Source of the DNA: Bacteroidota bacterium | Lineage (GTDB): Bacteria > Bacteroidota > Bacteroidia > Chitinophagales > Chitinophagaceae | Length of the DNA: 64,000 bases | Reading direction: 5' to 3' | NCBI GenBank assembly: GCA_030706685.1 | Contig: JAUZOA010000010.1 | Coordinates: 40,451 to 104,450 of the forward strand | In this document: in pieces, positions 18,713 through 27,865 of the stretch | Numbering within the stretch: position 1 is the stretch's first letter | Layout of the letters: every line of letters begins with the position of its first letter | Position numbers and translations under genes: made by a program | The notes under the pieces: generated by a model | What the model was told of the DNA's origin: nothing | Seen by the model: only the letters and a program-made list of their open reading frames with translations | Databases searched by the model: none

Positions 18713-19540
18713 ATGCCCAAAAACAATCGTCGCGAGTTTCTATCAAAAGCAATCGCCCTTGGTTCCGTAGCCTTCTTGCCTTTTACCGGGATGGCTAAAG
18801 AAGCCGAAACAGAAGAAGCCAATGAACTTCCGTCATTAAAAGGAAAAAAGATACTTTTTACCTACGGTGGATGGAATGGTCATGAACCGGAAAAGTTCAG
18901 GGATTATATGGTGCCATGGCTGAAAGAGGAAGGCGCTGAAGTGCTGGTGTATGATAAACTCGATCCCTATACGGATAAGACTTTAATGGACAGTATTGAC
19001 CTTGTGATCCAGATATTCACCATGTCGCAGATAAGCAAGGAGCAGGAAAAAGGATTGTTGGAAGCCATAGAAAAAAATGGTACAGGCATGGCCGGCTGGC
19101 ATGGCGGCATGGGTGACGCTTTTCGCAATAATCCCGATTACCAGTTTATGGTCGGTGGTCAATGGGTGGCGCACCCCGGCGGCGTGATTGATTACCGCGT
19201 TAATATTACGAATCACCAGGATGAAGTCACCAAAGGCTTGAAGGATTTTGCTATGCACAGCGAACAATATTACATGCATATTGATCCCAATACCAAAGTG
19301 CTGGCCACTACAACCTTCAATGGCGCTATTGATTCATGGATCAATGGTTGTGTAATACCGGTGACCTGGAAAAAAATGTATGGCAAAGGAAGGATATTTT
19401 ATACTTCAGTAGGGCATAACCTCGATCATATTATTAAAGTGCCGGATGCTATTGAAATGCTGAAGCGGGGAATTAAGTGGGCGAGCGCCGGTAAATATCT
19501 TCCGGCGGAGAAATGGGTGTCGCCGGTGTATGGAAAATAA
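18713..19540 (+). CDS. ThuA domain-containing protein, Tat-type signal
   Basis: A 275-aa ThuA family protein (trehalose-utilisation type, class I glutamine amidotransferase-like fold). The N-terminus NNRREFLSKAIALGSVAF carries a twin arginine before a hydrophobic stretch, suggesting Tat export. The ThuA domain begins at GKKILFTYGGWNGHEP and contains GTGMAGWHGGMGDAF, VGGQWVAHPGG and FYTSVGH. The family is linked to sugar, especially disaccharide, metabolism, but its reaction is not well established. Nearby exported esterase, TolB-like and sugar isomerase genes fit a theme of extracytoplasmic carbohydrate handling, though they are not co-transcribed. Confidence 0.85.
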   Translation: MPKNNRREFLSKAIALGSVAFLPFTGMAKEAETEEANELPSLKGKKILFTYGGWNGHEPEKFRDYMVPWLKEEGAEVLVYDKLDPYTDKTLMDSIDLVIQIFTMSQISKEQEKGLLEAIEKNGTGMAGWHGGMGDAFRNNPDYQFMVGGQWVAHPGGVIDYRVNITNHQDEVTKGLKDFAMHSEQYYMHIDPNTKVLATTTFNGAIDSWINGCVIPVTWKKMYGKGRIFYTSVGHNLDHIIKVPDAIEMLKRGIKWASAGKYLPAEKWVSPVYGK

Positions 19541-19865
19541 AATAAGGCATTGGCTACAGAGAGCCACAGAGTTTAGGAGAATCCAGAGAATTCCAAAGGC
19601 TCCATTGCAGTGGCCGGGTATCAAAAAATAATTAATAACCTGCCTGCTCTGTGACCCCCGGTTTCCCTGCTGCTCCCTGTGGCAATTTCTAAAACCGGGG
19701 TTTCAGTTGTTTCCATCTTTATCCTTTTGTTTCTTTTCCATCAAGGAATAAGAATAGAAAATGTTATTGAATGTTTGCTACTGGAAAAGAACAATAACCT
19801 GCCAAAATATATTATCCCGAATTATCAATTAACTTAGTTTCATCTTTTCAACAAAAGAGACCAAC
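19541..19865. other. Intergenic, no gene seen
   Basis: A 325-nt gap between the ThuA and esterase genes. It contains CACAGAG/CTCTGTG-rich stretches in opposite orientation (around 19557-19572 and 19647-19665) that look like a decayed inverted-repeat element. I see no coding sequence or tRNA. Confidence 0.5.
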
Positions 19866-20735
19866 ATGAATAAACTTCAAATAACCATACAGGCATGGGT
19901 AATTATTTTTTTAACATCTGCCTTGTCTGCTCAGCAAAATAAGGAGATACTTCTTTGGTCTCATGGCGCTCCCGGTTCTGAAAGTAAAACAGGAAAAGAA
20001 AAAATAAGAATAGCGGAGGGAGGCGATCATGTGATATCCGGGATACATCATCCTTCCATCACGCCCTATCTTCCCGCCAAAGAAAAAAATACAGGCGCCG
20101 CGATCATCATTGCTCCCGGCGGTGGTCACCGCGAACTATGGATCGATCATGAAGGTTATAATCCCGCGCAATGGTTTAGCGAAAGAGGTATTGCCGCTTT
20201 TGTATTGAAATATCGTTTAGCCAAAGAAGATAGTTCTACCTATACCGTAGACGACAATGAGCTGGCCGATATGCAACGGGCGATTCGTTTGGTAAAAAGC
20301 AAAGCGAAAGAATGGGGTATCGATACGGCAAGAATTGGCGTGATGGGTTTCTCCGCGGGTGGTGAAGTAGCTGCTTTATCCGCTATGCGGTTTGATAATG
20401 GGAAAGCCATATCGATGGATACGATTGAAAGACAATCATCCCGTCCTGCTTTCCAGGCATTGATCTATCCCGGCAATTCGTCGAGGTATATGGTATCAAA
20501 AAATTCGCCGCCGGTATTTATTGTATGTGGCTATAATGACCGCCCGGATATTTCAAAAGGAATGGCAGAGCTATACCTTAAATATAAAGACGCAGGAGTG
20601 CCGGCAGAGCTGCATATTTATGCTACAGTAGGTCATGGCTTTGGTATGCGGGCAAGCAATAAAGGCGGAGTGGCAGGCTGGCCAATGCGATTGGCAGAAT
20701 GGTTAACAGATATCGGGATAGTAAAAAAGAACTGA
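19866..20735 (+). CDS. Alpha/beta hydrolase, acetyl-esterase-like, exported
   Basis: A 289-aa secreted esterase. A signal peptide ends near SALSAQQ. The catalytic elements of an alpha/beta hydrolase are visible: IAPGGGH as oxyanion loop, GFSAGGE with the nucleophilic serine, an aspartate in YNDRPD and the histidine in VGHGFG. It resembles the BD-FAE/acetylxylan-esterase-like group common in Bacteroidota, which removes acetyl or feruloyl groups from plant polysaccharides. The substrate cannot be told from sequence. Length is typical and the start follows an A-rich upstream region. Confidence 0.85.
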   Translation: MNKLQITIQAWVIIFLTSALSAQQNKEILLWSHGAPGSESKTGKEKIRIAEGGDHVISGIHHPSITPYLPAKEKNTGAAIIIAPGGGHRELWIDHEGYNPAQWFSERGIAAFVLKYRLAKEDSSTYTVDDNELADMQRAIRLVKSKAKEWGIDTARIGVMGFSAGGEVAALSAMRFDNGKAISMDTIERQSSRPAFQALIYPGNSSRYMVSKNSPPVFIVCGYNDRPDISKGMAELYLKYKDAGVPAELHIYATVGHGFGMRASNKGGVAGWPMRLAEWLTDIGIVKKN

Positions 20736-20888
20736 TACACTGCAGCGATCCGAAGCAGGGTAGAAAAGTAAGGCGTCAATTTTGTTTCACGCAATAACGC
20801 AGGATTCGCCGGGGATAGAGAGAGTTCTTTGCGGTTTTGTAAGCTTTCCGTCTTTTCATGAAATAAACCCGCTATCAAATAAAGCAAT

Positions 20889-21758
20889 ATGCTTTCTGCC
20901 TGGAAAAGATTACCCCTCATCGTAAGAGCTATTCTTACCGGCGGCATTGCGGCAGCCGTTGGAACTTTTACATGGAGTTTGCTCGTACAGGCAAACCTTA
21001 AGATCCTTCCGGGTGTGCCCTGGTCAATATTTCCGGCTTCTTTTTTTCTCTGGATTTTCTGGCGGTATCTGCAAGGTAAGGGATGGCCGCGGTCAACATC
21101 AGAAATACGAAAAACAAATCTTCGGGCCAACCGGCTTTCCGGCGATGTATGGGCATCAGCTATTTTTGCCGGCATTTTAGGATTGATAGCCTTGCTACTT
21201 TTTATGCGTGTCATGAACAGGATGATCAGGTTGCCTCAACAAGAGGTTGCTGATTTGGTATCTATTCCACGGATTACATTATTTTTCCTGTTACTGATGG
21301 GCTCCGCCGTTGCAGGTATTGTCGAAGAAGCATCATTCCGCGGCTATATGCAGGGGCCAATTGAAAGACGGTACGGCCCGGTGATGGCTATATTGATTAC
21401 CGGACTTCTATTTGGGTCAGCACATTTTGTACATCCCGAAACTACAGTAGCATTAATGCCTTTCTACCTTGGTGTCGCCGCCGTATATGGTATGCTGGCT
21501 TATATTACCAATTCGATTCTTCCGGGTATGATCCTTCATGCGGTTGGAAACGTATTTGGAGGAATTGACTTGTTGACGAGTGGCCAGTCGGAATGGCAAG
21601 CATCAACGAAACCGATGCCGCTGATCTGGGAAAAAGGTACCGATTCATCCTTCCGGGTATCTTGTATCATTTTTATCGTTTTCGGCATTGCTGCTATTTG
21701 GGCGTACAAGGCTTTGGCGGCAGTTGTTCGAAAGCAATGGCAGGAAAGTAATGAATAA
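20889..21758 (+). CDS. CPBP (CAAX) family intramembrane metalloprotease
   Basis: A 289-aa integral membrane protein with about seven hydrophobic segments. The Abi/CPBP signature is clear: EEASFRGYMQGPIERRYGP (glutamate pair and arginine) in one helix, GSAHF with the metal-binding histidine, and ILHAVGN with a second histidine. Relatives cleave prenylated peptides or act in bacteriocin self-immunity. Here the biological role is unknown. It follows the esterase by 153 nt and converges on the TolB-like gene. Confidence 0.85.
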   Translation: MLSAWKRLPLIVRAILTGGIAAAVGTFTWSLLVQANLKILPGVPWSIFPASFFLWIFWRYLQGKGWPRSTSEIRKTNLRANRLSGDVWASAIFAGILGLIALLLFMRVMNRMIRLPQQEVADLVSIPRITLFFLLLMGSAVAGIVEEASFRGYMQGPIERRYGPVMAILITGLLFGSAHFVHPETTVALMPFYLGVAAVYGMLAYITNSILPGMILHAVGNVFGGIDLLTSGQSEWQASTKPMPLIWEKGTDSSFRVSCIIFIVFGIAAIWAYKALAAVVRKQWQESNE

Positions 21759-21776
21759 AGATAGTAGTGAAAAAAA

Positions 21777-23312
21777 CTACTTAATCACCGGTCCTGTGTT
21801 ACTAATAAACGCGATGTGTTTACTGTCGGGGCTCCAGGAAGGAGTATTGATGGTACCCTGCCCGCCATACAGGTAAGCAATTACTTTAGGCGCACCGCCA
21901 CCCGCGGGCATCAACCGCAACATTATTCTTTTATAAAATGGATGATCACCGGGATCAATGCCCGGAGGGAATGACAGAAACGCGATCCATTTTCCATCCG
22001 GCGAAATATGGGCGAACCAATTATTGTATTCATCAAAAGTAATTTGCTCCTGCCCGCTACCGTCCGGTTTCATGCGCCATAATTGCATCGTGCCGCTTTG
22101 ATCGGCATTGTAATAGATCCATTTGCCATCAGGAGAATATTCCGGGCCGTCGGCCAGGCCTTTGTCATTAAATGTAAGCTGTACTTCAGGACCGCCATTG
22201 ATAGCTTTTTTATAAATATTATAGACAGGGCTCTTGCTGACGCGTTGAGCAGTATACACCACTTCTTTTCCATTGGGATTCCAGCCATGCAGGTAGGAGG
22301 GAGTGCTATCGGTAATAATTTTCGGCTCGCCACCCGTGATCGGCAAATAATAAATAGTGCTTCCGCCACCCGGCATACCATCGCGGTGCGAACTGATGCC
22401 AAGCATTTTGCCATCAAACGAAATAACATGATCATTATTATTTCGTTTGATAGTACCCGTATTCAATAATTCAGGTGTGCCGCCTTCAAGAGGGATAGTA
22501 TAAATGCTTCCTCCCTGGTTGAATAATAATCTTTTTCCATCCGGCATCCAGTTCGGTGCTTCCAATCTTCCTTTGTCTTCATAAATGATCCTGCGTTGAC
22601 CGTCAAATACATTCATGATCTCCAACTTGCTTCCCAGTGTTCCATCCCTGTAACCATTGTGTGTATCCGGCACTGTTTGTTCTATCCGGATATTCCATGC
22701 CGAACCTTCTTCCATTATATCGGGGTTGTGACTGCATAGAAATATGCCTGCCAATACTTCTTCGGGCATTTCTATAGCATCGGTTCTTCCAATTTCTTGC
22801 AGAGGTTCGCCCGGATTGGCAATACGCAGGATAAAGGTTTTGCCGATCCGTTCCAGTTGTATGATTTCAGCGTTTCTTTTAACCGAAAAAATTTCATCCT
22901 GCGGGTCCCGCATATAAGCGCCGCGCAGACGCCGCCATTGCAAAACGGTCAGACCATCACCGTGTACTACAGCCGTCATATGAGCCGCATCATCTTCTTC
23001 ACCGGCACGGATCATCCAGCCGATCTTGCGATGCGGGTCGGTACCCTTGCCGGCCAATTTAAAATTGCCCGTTAGTATAAAATCGCCTTTGATCTTATTG
23101 TACGCGTAATGAAACTCATCCCTGTTGAACCAGATATTATAGCCACCTGCTTTCAGGTCATAACTCTGTTCGGCGGTATTGTAGGTTACACTGCCCTTTA
23201 TCTTCGGTTTGCCTATATCGGCCTGGTTACCGAACAGGCCCACTGCATTTGATTGCGCTATCATGCCGGCAGTATGAGTAAGGAAGAGGCCAATAAATAA
23301 AAGATTTTTCAT
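21777..23312 (-). CDS. TolB-like WD40/PD40 beta-propeller protein, exported
   Basis: A 511-aa exported protein. After a signal peptide (~19 residues), the N-terminal ~190 residues look like a concanavalin-like jelly roll of the DUF1349 type (GNFKLAGKGTDPHRKIGWMIRAG). The C-terminal ~290 residues contain at least six PD40-type blades, each with a version of SPDGKxIxY: PNWMPDGKRLLFN, WNPNGKEVVYT, YSPDGKWIYYN, ISPDGKWIAFL, SWSPDSKHIAFIS. Such proteins bind ligands or partners in the periplasm and are often placed with sugar-degradation genes. It lies 100 nt upstream of the sugar isomerase-like gene on the same strand. Confidence 0.85.
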   Translation of the reverse strand: MKNLLFIGLFLTHTAGMIAQSNAVGLFGNQADIGKPKIKGSVTYNTAEQSYDLKAGGYNIWFNRDEFHYAYNKIKGDFILTGNFKLAGKGTDPHRKIGWMIRAGEEDDAAHMTAVVHGDGLTVLQWRRLRGAYMRDPQDEIFSVKRNAEIIQLERIGKTFILRIANPGEPLQEIGRTDAIEMPEEVLAGIFLCSHNPDIMEEGSAWNIRIEQTVPDTHNGYRDGTLGSKLEIMNVFDGQRRIIYEDKGRLEAPNWMPDGKRLLFNQGGSIYTIPLEGGTPELLNTGTIKRNNNDHVISFDGKMLGISSHRDGMPGGGSTIYYLPITGGEPKIITDSTPSYLHGWNPNGKEVVYTAQRVSKSPVYNIYKKAINGGPEVQLTFNDKGLADGPEYSPDGKWIYYNADQSGTMQLWRMKPDGSGQEQITFDEYNNWFAHISPDGKWIAFLSFPPGIDPGDHPFYKRIMLRLMPAGGGAPKVIAYLYGGQGTINTPSWSPDSKHIAFISNTGPVIK

Positions 23313-23412
23313 GGCAGATCGTTTTCCTAATGTAAGAACAGGGCGGTCCTGATAAAAAAGAAATGACCTGTTTGATAAGATAGTAATGGAAGGGGATAAA
23401 AAAGTATCATCA

Positions 23413-24255
23413 TTATCCTTTCAGCTTATCCAGGTAATCCAGGTCAAACTTTATGCTTTCGGAGGCTGTGCTGGCAAATTCCTCCTGTTCGATGAACATA
23501 TATTTCATTCCCGCCTGCTGGCGATGACTGAGCATGGCAGTTATATCCAATTGCCCTTTTCCAAATTCAACACTGTGTTTTTTGACAGTGTCCATATCTT
23601 TTAAATGCCATAATGGAAAACGACCGGGATACCTCGTAAAATAATCCAGCGGATTTTGTCCGCCAACAATTACCCAGCCAAGATCCATTTCCATGTGTAC
23701 AAGATCCGGCTGTGTATTCGCCAACAAAATATCGTATAAGACCTGTCCATTTTCTTTTTCAAATTCGGCATCATGATTATGGTAGCCGAATTTAAGCCCG
23801 AGCTTTTTACAATCTTCACCGGCTTTATTAAAAGCCTCCGCTGCTTTTTTATAATTGTCAATGGTTTGCCCGGCGGCAGGCATCGTGGAGCAGATCACGT
23901 ATTCCTGCCCGCTTTCGGCCACTTCATGCAATGTCTGCTGCCATTTGTCGTCAATATGCACATGCCCGCTGCGAAGCATCATCCCGAGATCCTTGCAGAC
24001 TTTTTTCATTTCTTTAGCGGTGAGACCGTAGTAATGACCTTTATCACTGCTGGCCGACTCAATTTGTTTGATACCAAGAGCGGCGATCTGTTTCAGGGTT
24101 CCCATGGCATCGGCAAGGAGCTCTTTACGGAAAGTGTATAATTGCAGACCGATATTTTTTATCTTTTCTTTGCCAACTTCGGTCAATGAAGGAAGCAGGA
24201 AGGCGCCAATGGCTAAAGTCCCGGAATGTTTTAGAAAATCTCTCCGTGTTTTCAT
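23413..24255 (-). CDS. Sugar phosphate isomerase/epimerase-like TIM barrel, Tat-type signal
   Basis: A 280-aa AP-endonuclease-2-type TIM barrel, as in xylose isomerase-like epimerases. The N-terminus KTRRDFLKHSGTLAIGAF is a twin-arginine leader, so it is probably exported. Characteristic metal-site segments are GLKFGYHNHDAEFE and VHMEMDLGWVI, with FPLWHLKDMD before the end. The cluster of exported sugar enzymes in this part of the window suggests handling of oligosaccharides outside the cytoplasm. The substrate is unknown. Confidence 0.85.
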   Translation of the reverse strand: MKTRRDFLKHSGTLAIGAFLLPSLTEVGKEKIKNIGLQLYTFRKELLADAMGTLKQIAALGIKQIESASSDKGHYYGLTAKEMKKVCKDLGMMLRSGHVHIDDKWQQTLHEVAESGQEYVICSTMPAAGQTIDNYKKAAEAFNKAGEDCKKLGLKFGYHNHDAEFEKENGQVLYDILLANTQPDLVHMEMDLGWVIVGGQNPLDYFTRYPGRFPLWHLKDMDTVKKHSVEFGKGQLDITAMLSHRQQAGMKYMFIEQEEFASTASESIKFDLDYLDKLKG

Positions 24256-24347
24256 ATTACAATTTTAAAATAAAATGAATGGTTGTTTTGGGGGAGTAAA
24301 AATTTCATATACCGGGGTAAGGTATCAAAATCGTATCTTTTGGAAAA

Positions 24348-25487
24348 ATGTTTTGTATGAAATTCATTGTTTTTTTCATAACCTGCACATCCCTTACTTT
24401 TTCTTCTTTTGCCAAAAGATATGTCAAGGACGACCCCGTTACTCTGGCGATTGGCAGCAAAGCACCGGGTTTCAAATTGCCGGCTACCGATGGAAAGGTC
24501 TATTCGCTGGCCAGTTTTGCCAAAGCGAAAATACTTGTAGTAGTATTCACCTGTAATCATTGCCCGACCGCGCAGGCTTATGAAGATCGTATCATTCAGT
24601 TGACAAAAGATTACGGCCATAAGGGTGTTTCGGTCGTAGCTATTATGCCGAATGACCCGCAGGCTGTCCGGCTGGATGAGCTCGGTTATACTGATCTGGG
24701 CGATTCATTTGAAGAAATGAAGACAAGATACAAGCAGAAAAAATTTAATTTCCCTTATTTGTATGATGGCAAAACACAGGGTGTAGCAAAAGCATACGGC
24801 CCTGTTGCTACGCCTCATGTTTTTATTTTTGATAAAGACAGGATACTTCGTTACCAGGGAAGAATTGATGATATGGAGAAGCCATCAAAGACGCCCTCTG
24901 CTTTTGACACACGTGCCGCACTGGATGAATTGCTGGCGGGCAAGGAGGTGACGACAAAGACCACTAAAGTATTTGGTTGCTCTATCAAATGGGCGTCGAA
25001 AGAGGATACGAAGAAACAGTTTGAAGAGAAATGGGCTAAAGAGCCTGTAGATGTGGCAATGATTGATGAAGGGGGCCTTAAAGATTTATTGAAAAACAAT
25101 TCCGATAAGCTTCGCCTGGTCAATGTATGGGCTACCTGGTGCGGACCCTGTGTGAGCGAGTTTCCTGATTTCATTACCATCAACCGCATGTATCGCGGAA
25201 GGGATTTTGAATTTATAAGCATAAGCGCCGATGATCCCGGTGTAAAGGATAAAGTAGCAAAGTTTCTGAAAAGCAAAGAGGCGTCGAATAAAAACTATTT
25301 GTTCAGCATTGACAATAAATATAAACTGATCGAAGCGATAGATCCGAAATGGCAGGGAGCGCTGCCTTATACGATATTGGTTGAACCCGGCGGTAAGATC
25401 GTTTACAGCAAAGAAGGAGATATCAATGCACAGGAACTGAAAAAGGCTATTGTAGATAATCCCCTGATCGGGAGGTTTTATAAATAG
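24348..25487 (+). CDS. Double-thioredoxin-fold protein (peroxiredoxin-like plus TlpA-like)
   Basis: A 379-aa exported protein with two thioredoxin-fold domains. The signal peptide is near the N-terminus; the ATG at 24357 gives a tidier one than that at 24348. Domain 1 (about 30-205) is AhpC/TSA or TlpA-like, with VVFTCNHCPTAQAYEDR, where CNHC replaces the usual CPPC/CPxC. It is followed by ATPHVFIFDKDRILRYQGRIDD. Domain 2 (about 235-375) has WATWCGPCVSEFP, a normal TlpA/ResA active site. The protein is likely a periplasmic disulfide reductant. The second domain could serve as electron partner to the first, which is inference. The gene converges on the glutamine synthetase III gene. Confidence 0.85.
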   Translation: MFCMKFIVFFITCTSLTFSSFAKRYVKDDPVTLAIGSKAPGFKLPATDGKVYSLASFAKAKILVVVFTCNHCPTAQAYEDRIIQLTKDYGHKGVSVVAIMPNDPQAVRLDELGYTDLGDSFEEMKTRYKQKKFNFPYLYDGKTQGVAKAYGPVATPHVFIFDKDRILRYQGRIDDMEKPSKTPSAFDTRAALDELLAGKEVTTKTTKVFGCSIKWASKEDTKKQFEEKWAKEPVDVAMIDEGGLKDLLKNNSDKLRLVNVWATWCGPCVSEFPDFITINRMYRGRDFEFISISADDPGVKDKVAKFLKSKEASNKNYLFSIDNKYKLIEAIDPKWQGALPYTILVEPGGKIVYSKEGDINAQELKKAIVDNPLIGRFYK

Positions 25488-25490
25488 GCA

Positions 25491-25567
25491 TTTCAACAGG
25501 CAACAATCCAGAATGATTGGTCAGTTTGAAAAGTTGTCCATTGCTAATTGCCTATTGCCTGCTGAAA
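25491..25567. repeat. Palindromic 7-bp-repeat element between convergent genes
   Basis: The arm TTTCAACAGGCAAC (25491-25504) pairs with 25554-25567 with about one mismatch. The right half reads as 7-mers (CCATTGC, TAATTGC, CTATTGC, CTGCTGA). It lies between the stop of the thioredoxin-like gene (+) and the stop of the GSIII gene (-), so it may also act as a terminator-like hairpin. Confidence 0.6.
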
Positions 25568-25570
25568 AAA

Positions 25571-27760
25571 TCATCTCAGGAACAGCATCTCCCTGAATTT
25601 AGGCAGGTACCACTCTTTATCATCTACCAATAGTTCCAGCTTGTCGGCATGGTAGCGTATATCATCAAAGAATTTATCCTTTACCTGGCTCTGGTAAGCG
25701 ATAGCTTTTGTTCTTGTATCATTAATATTGTTACATATTTTCCTGGCCTCAATCATTTTTTCTACCAGGTCGCTGATACTGTTTACATGCTCAGCTATCT
25801 TATCCAATATTTGTTTTTGGTTGATGCAGGCTGATTCGGGCAGGCCGGCTTCCTTTAGGCCGCGAATATTGGTGGCCAGCAGGTTCTGGTAACGAATGGC
25901 CGGTGGCAGGATATGGCTGGTCGCCAGTTCGCCCATAATGCGGCTTTCGATCTGTACCTTCTTGATATATTTTTCCAGTTCTATCTCATGCCTTGCTTCC
26001 AGCTCTTCATGTGTATAAACATTATTGCTTTCAAAAAGGATCTTGGCTTTATCCGTTACCATAGCATCCAGGGCCAATGGTGTTGTCTTCACATTCGGCA
26101 GACCTCTTTTTTCGGCTTCTTTCTCCCATGCCTGGCTATAGCCATCACCTTCGAACAATACTTTCTCGCTGGCCACGATATACTCACGGATCACGTGCAT
26201 GATGGCGATCTCTTTCTTTTCGCCTTTATCTATCAGTGCATCCACATCTTTTTTGAATTGCTTTAATGTATCGGCCATGATGCTGTTCAATACTGTCATC
26301 GGGTTGGCGCAGTTGGCCGAAGATCCGACGGCACGGAATTCGAACTTATTTCCGGTAAAGGCAAACGGTGATGTGCGGTTGCGGTCGGTATTATCCAGTA
26401 AGAGTTCAGGAATATTCTTATGAATATCTATTTTCAGCATGCTTTCATCCTGCTCGTCGAATTTATCACCCACCCTTTCTTTTACGTCACTTAATACTTT
26501 GGTAAGGTATTGCCCGATAAAAACAGAAATGATGGCAGGAGGAGCTTCATTAGCGCCCAGGCGGTGGTCATTAGGAGCCGACGCGATGGAAGCCCTGAGC
26601 ACATCGGCATAATCATGCACTGCTTTGATAGTATTCACAAAGAAAGTGAGGAACATCAGGTTGGTCTTTGGCGTTTTGCCGGGAGCCAGGAGGTTCACGC
26701 CTGTATCCGTTGCCATGCTCCAGTTATTGTGTTTGCCGCTGCCATTGATACCAGCGAACGGTTTTTCATGCAGGAGCACTCTCAGTTTATGCCGGCGGGC
26801 CACACGATCCATGATGTCCATCAATAATGAATTATGATCAACGGCCACACTTACTTCTTCGAATATGGGCGCCACTTCGAATTGGGCGGGGGCCACTTCA
26901 TTGTGCCTTGTACGCAAGGGGATACCGAGTTTATAACATTCAGTTTCAAAATCACGGATATAAGCATATACCCTTTCCGGTATAGAGCCGAAATAATGAT
27001 CTTCCAATTGCTGGTTTTTCGCGGAACTATGTCCAAAGACAGTTCTGCCGGTCATTACAAGGTCGGGACGCGCATTGAAGAGCGCCTCATCTATAACAAA
27101 ATATTCCTGTTCCCATCCCAGCGTGGGGGTAACGCGGGTTACATTCCTGTCGAAATAATTGCAGACATCCACGGCAGCTTTATTCAATGCTTCCAGTGCT
27201 TTCAGCAGCGGGGCTTTGTAATCCAGTGATTCACCCGTATAAGAAACAAATATGGTGGGAATACATAATGTTTTGCCGTTGCCAATCTCCATGATAAAAG
27301 CAGGCGACGAAGGATCCCATGCTGTATAACCCCTTGCTTCGAATGTAGCGCGAAGACCACCACTGGGAAAAGAAGAAGCATCGGGTTCCTGCTGGATCAA
27401 TGAATCGCCTTCGAATTGCTCAATCGGCGTACCATCACTTTTTATGGTAAAGAATGAGTCATGTTTTTCTGCAGTGGAGCCGGTCAATGGCTGGAACCAG
27501 TGGGTAAAGTGAGTGACTCCCTTGCCTTCAGCCCATGCGCGTATGCCGCTGGAAATCTGATTAGCGATAGCCCGGTCAATTTTCTGCCCGGACCGGATAG
27601 AACTTACCAGGCTTTTATAAGCTTCATCGCTTAAGAATTCGCGGGCTGTTTTCAATGTAAAAACATTACTGCTGAATATGGTTGTGATCTTAGGAGTGCT
27701 TTCCACTTCTATAGAAGGTAAAGAGGAAAGATTTTTCAATGCATTAAACCTGAGTGACAT
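25571..27760 (-). CDS. glnN: Glutamine synthetase type III
   Basis: A 729-aa GSIII, which makes glutamine from glutamate, ammonia and ATP in the cytoplasm. Recognisable GSIII segments are FTHWFQPLTGSTAEKHDSF near the start, GWEQEYFVIDE in the catalytic core, NNWSM in the adenylate/ATP site, and EFRAVGSSANCANPMTVLN. The length matches GSIII of Bacteroidota and cyanobacteria and is nearly twice that of GSI. The start follows a short gap after the GSII gene's terminator. The neighbouring type II synthetase gene is on the same strand 105 nt upstream. Confidence 0.95.
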   Translation of the reverse strand: MSLRFNALKNLSSLPSIEVESTPKITTIFSSNVFTLKTAREFLSDEAYKSLVSSIRSGQKIDRAIANQISSGIRAWAEGKGVTHFTHWFQPLTGSTAEKHDSFFTIKSDGTPIEQFEGDSLIQQEPDASSFPSGGLRATFEARGYTAWDPSSPAFIMEIGNGKTLCIPTIFVSYTGESLDYKAPLLKALEALNKAAVDVCNYFDRNVTRVTPTLGWEQEYFVIDEALFNARPDLVMTGRTVFGHSSAKNQQLEDHYFGSIPERVYAYIRDFETECYKLGIPLRTRHNEVAPAQFEVAPIFEEVSVAVDHNSLLMDIMDRVARRHKLRVLLHEKPFAGINGSGKHNNWSMATDTGVNLLAPGKTPKTNLMFLTFFVNTIKAVHDYADVLRASIASAPNDHRLGANEAPPAIISVFIGQYLTKVLSDVKERVGDKFDEQDESMLKIDIHKNIPELLLDNTDRNRTSPFAFTGNKFEFRAVGSSANCANPMTVLNSIMADTLKQFKKDVDALIDKGEKKEIAIMHVIREYIVASEKVLFEGDGYSQAWEKEAEKRGLPNVKTTPLALDAMVTDKAKILFESNNVYTHEELEARHEIELEKYIKKVQIESRIMGELATSHILPPAIRYQNLLATNIRGLKEAGLPESACINQKQILDKIAEHVNSISDLVEKMIEARKICNNINDTRTKAIAYQSQVKDKFFDDIRYHADKLELLVDDKEWYLPKFREMLFLR

Positions 27761-27781
27761 AATCTTGAACTTTTAACAAAG

Positions 27782-27816
27782 AAAAAAAATCCCTTCCATA
27801 CAAAGACGGAAGGGAT
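27782..27816 (-). terminator. Intrinsic terminator downstream of the type II glutamine synthetase
   Basis: On the minus strand, ATCCCTTCC (plus 27808-27816) and GGAAGGGAT (plus 27789-27797) form a 9-bp stem with a 10-nt loop, followed by a run of T (plus-strand A run 27782-27789). It ends the GSII transcript before the GSIII gene, so the two genes are separately transcribed. Confidence 0.85.
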
Positions 27817-27865
27817 GAAATACTTATTGACAATGTACGTACAGGCAGGGGATGCCCTGTCTCTA

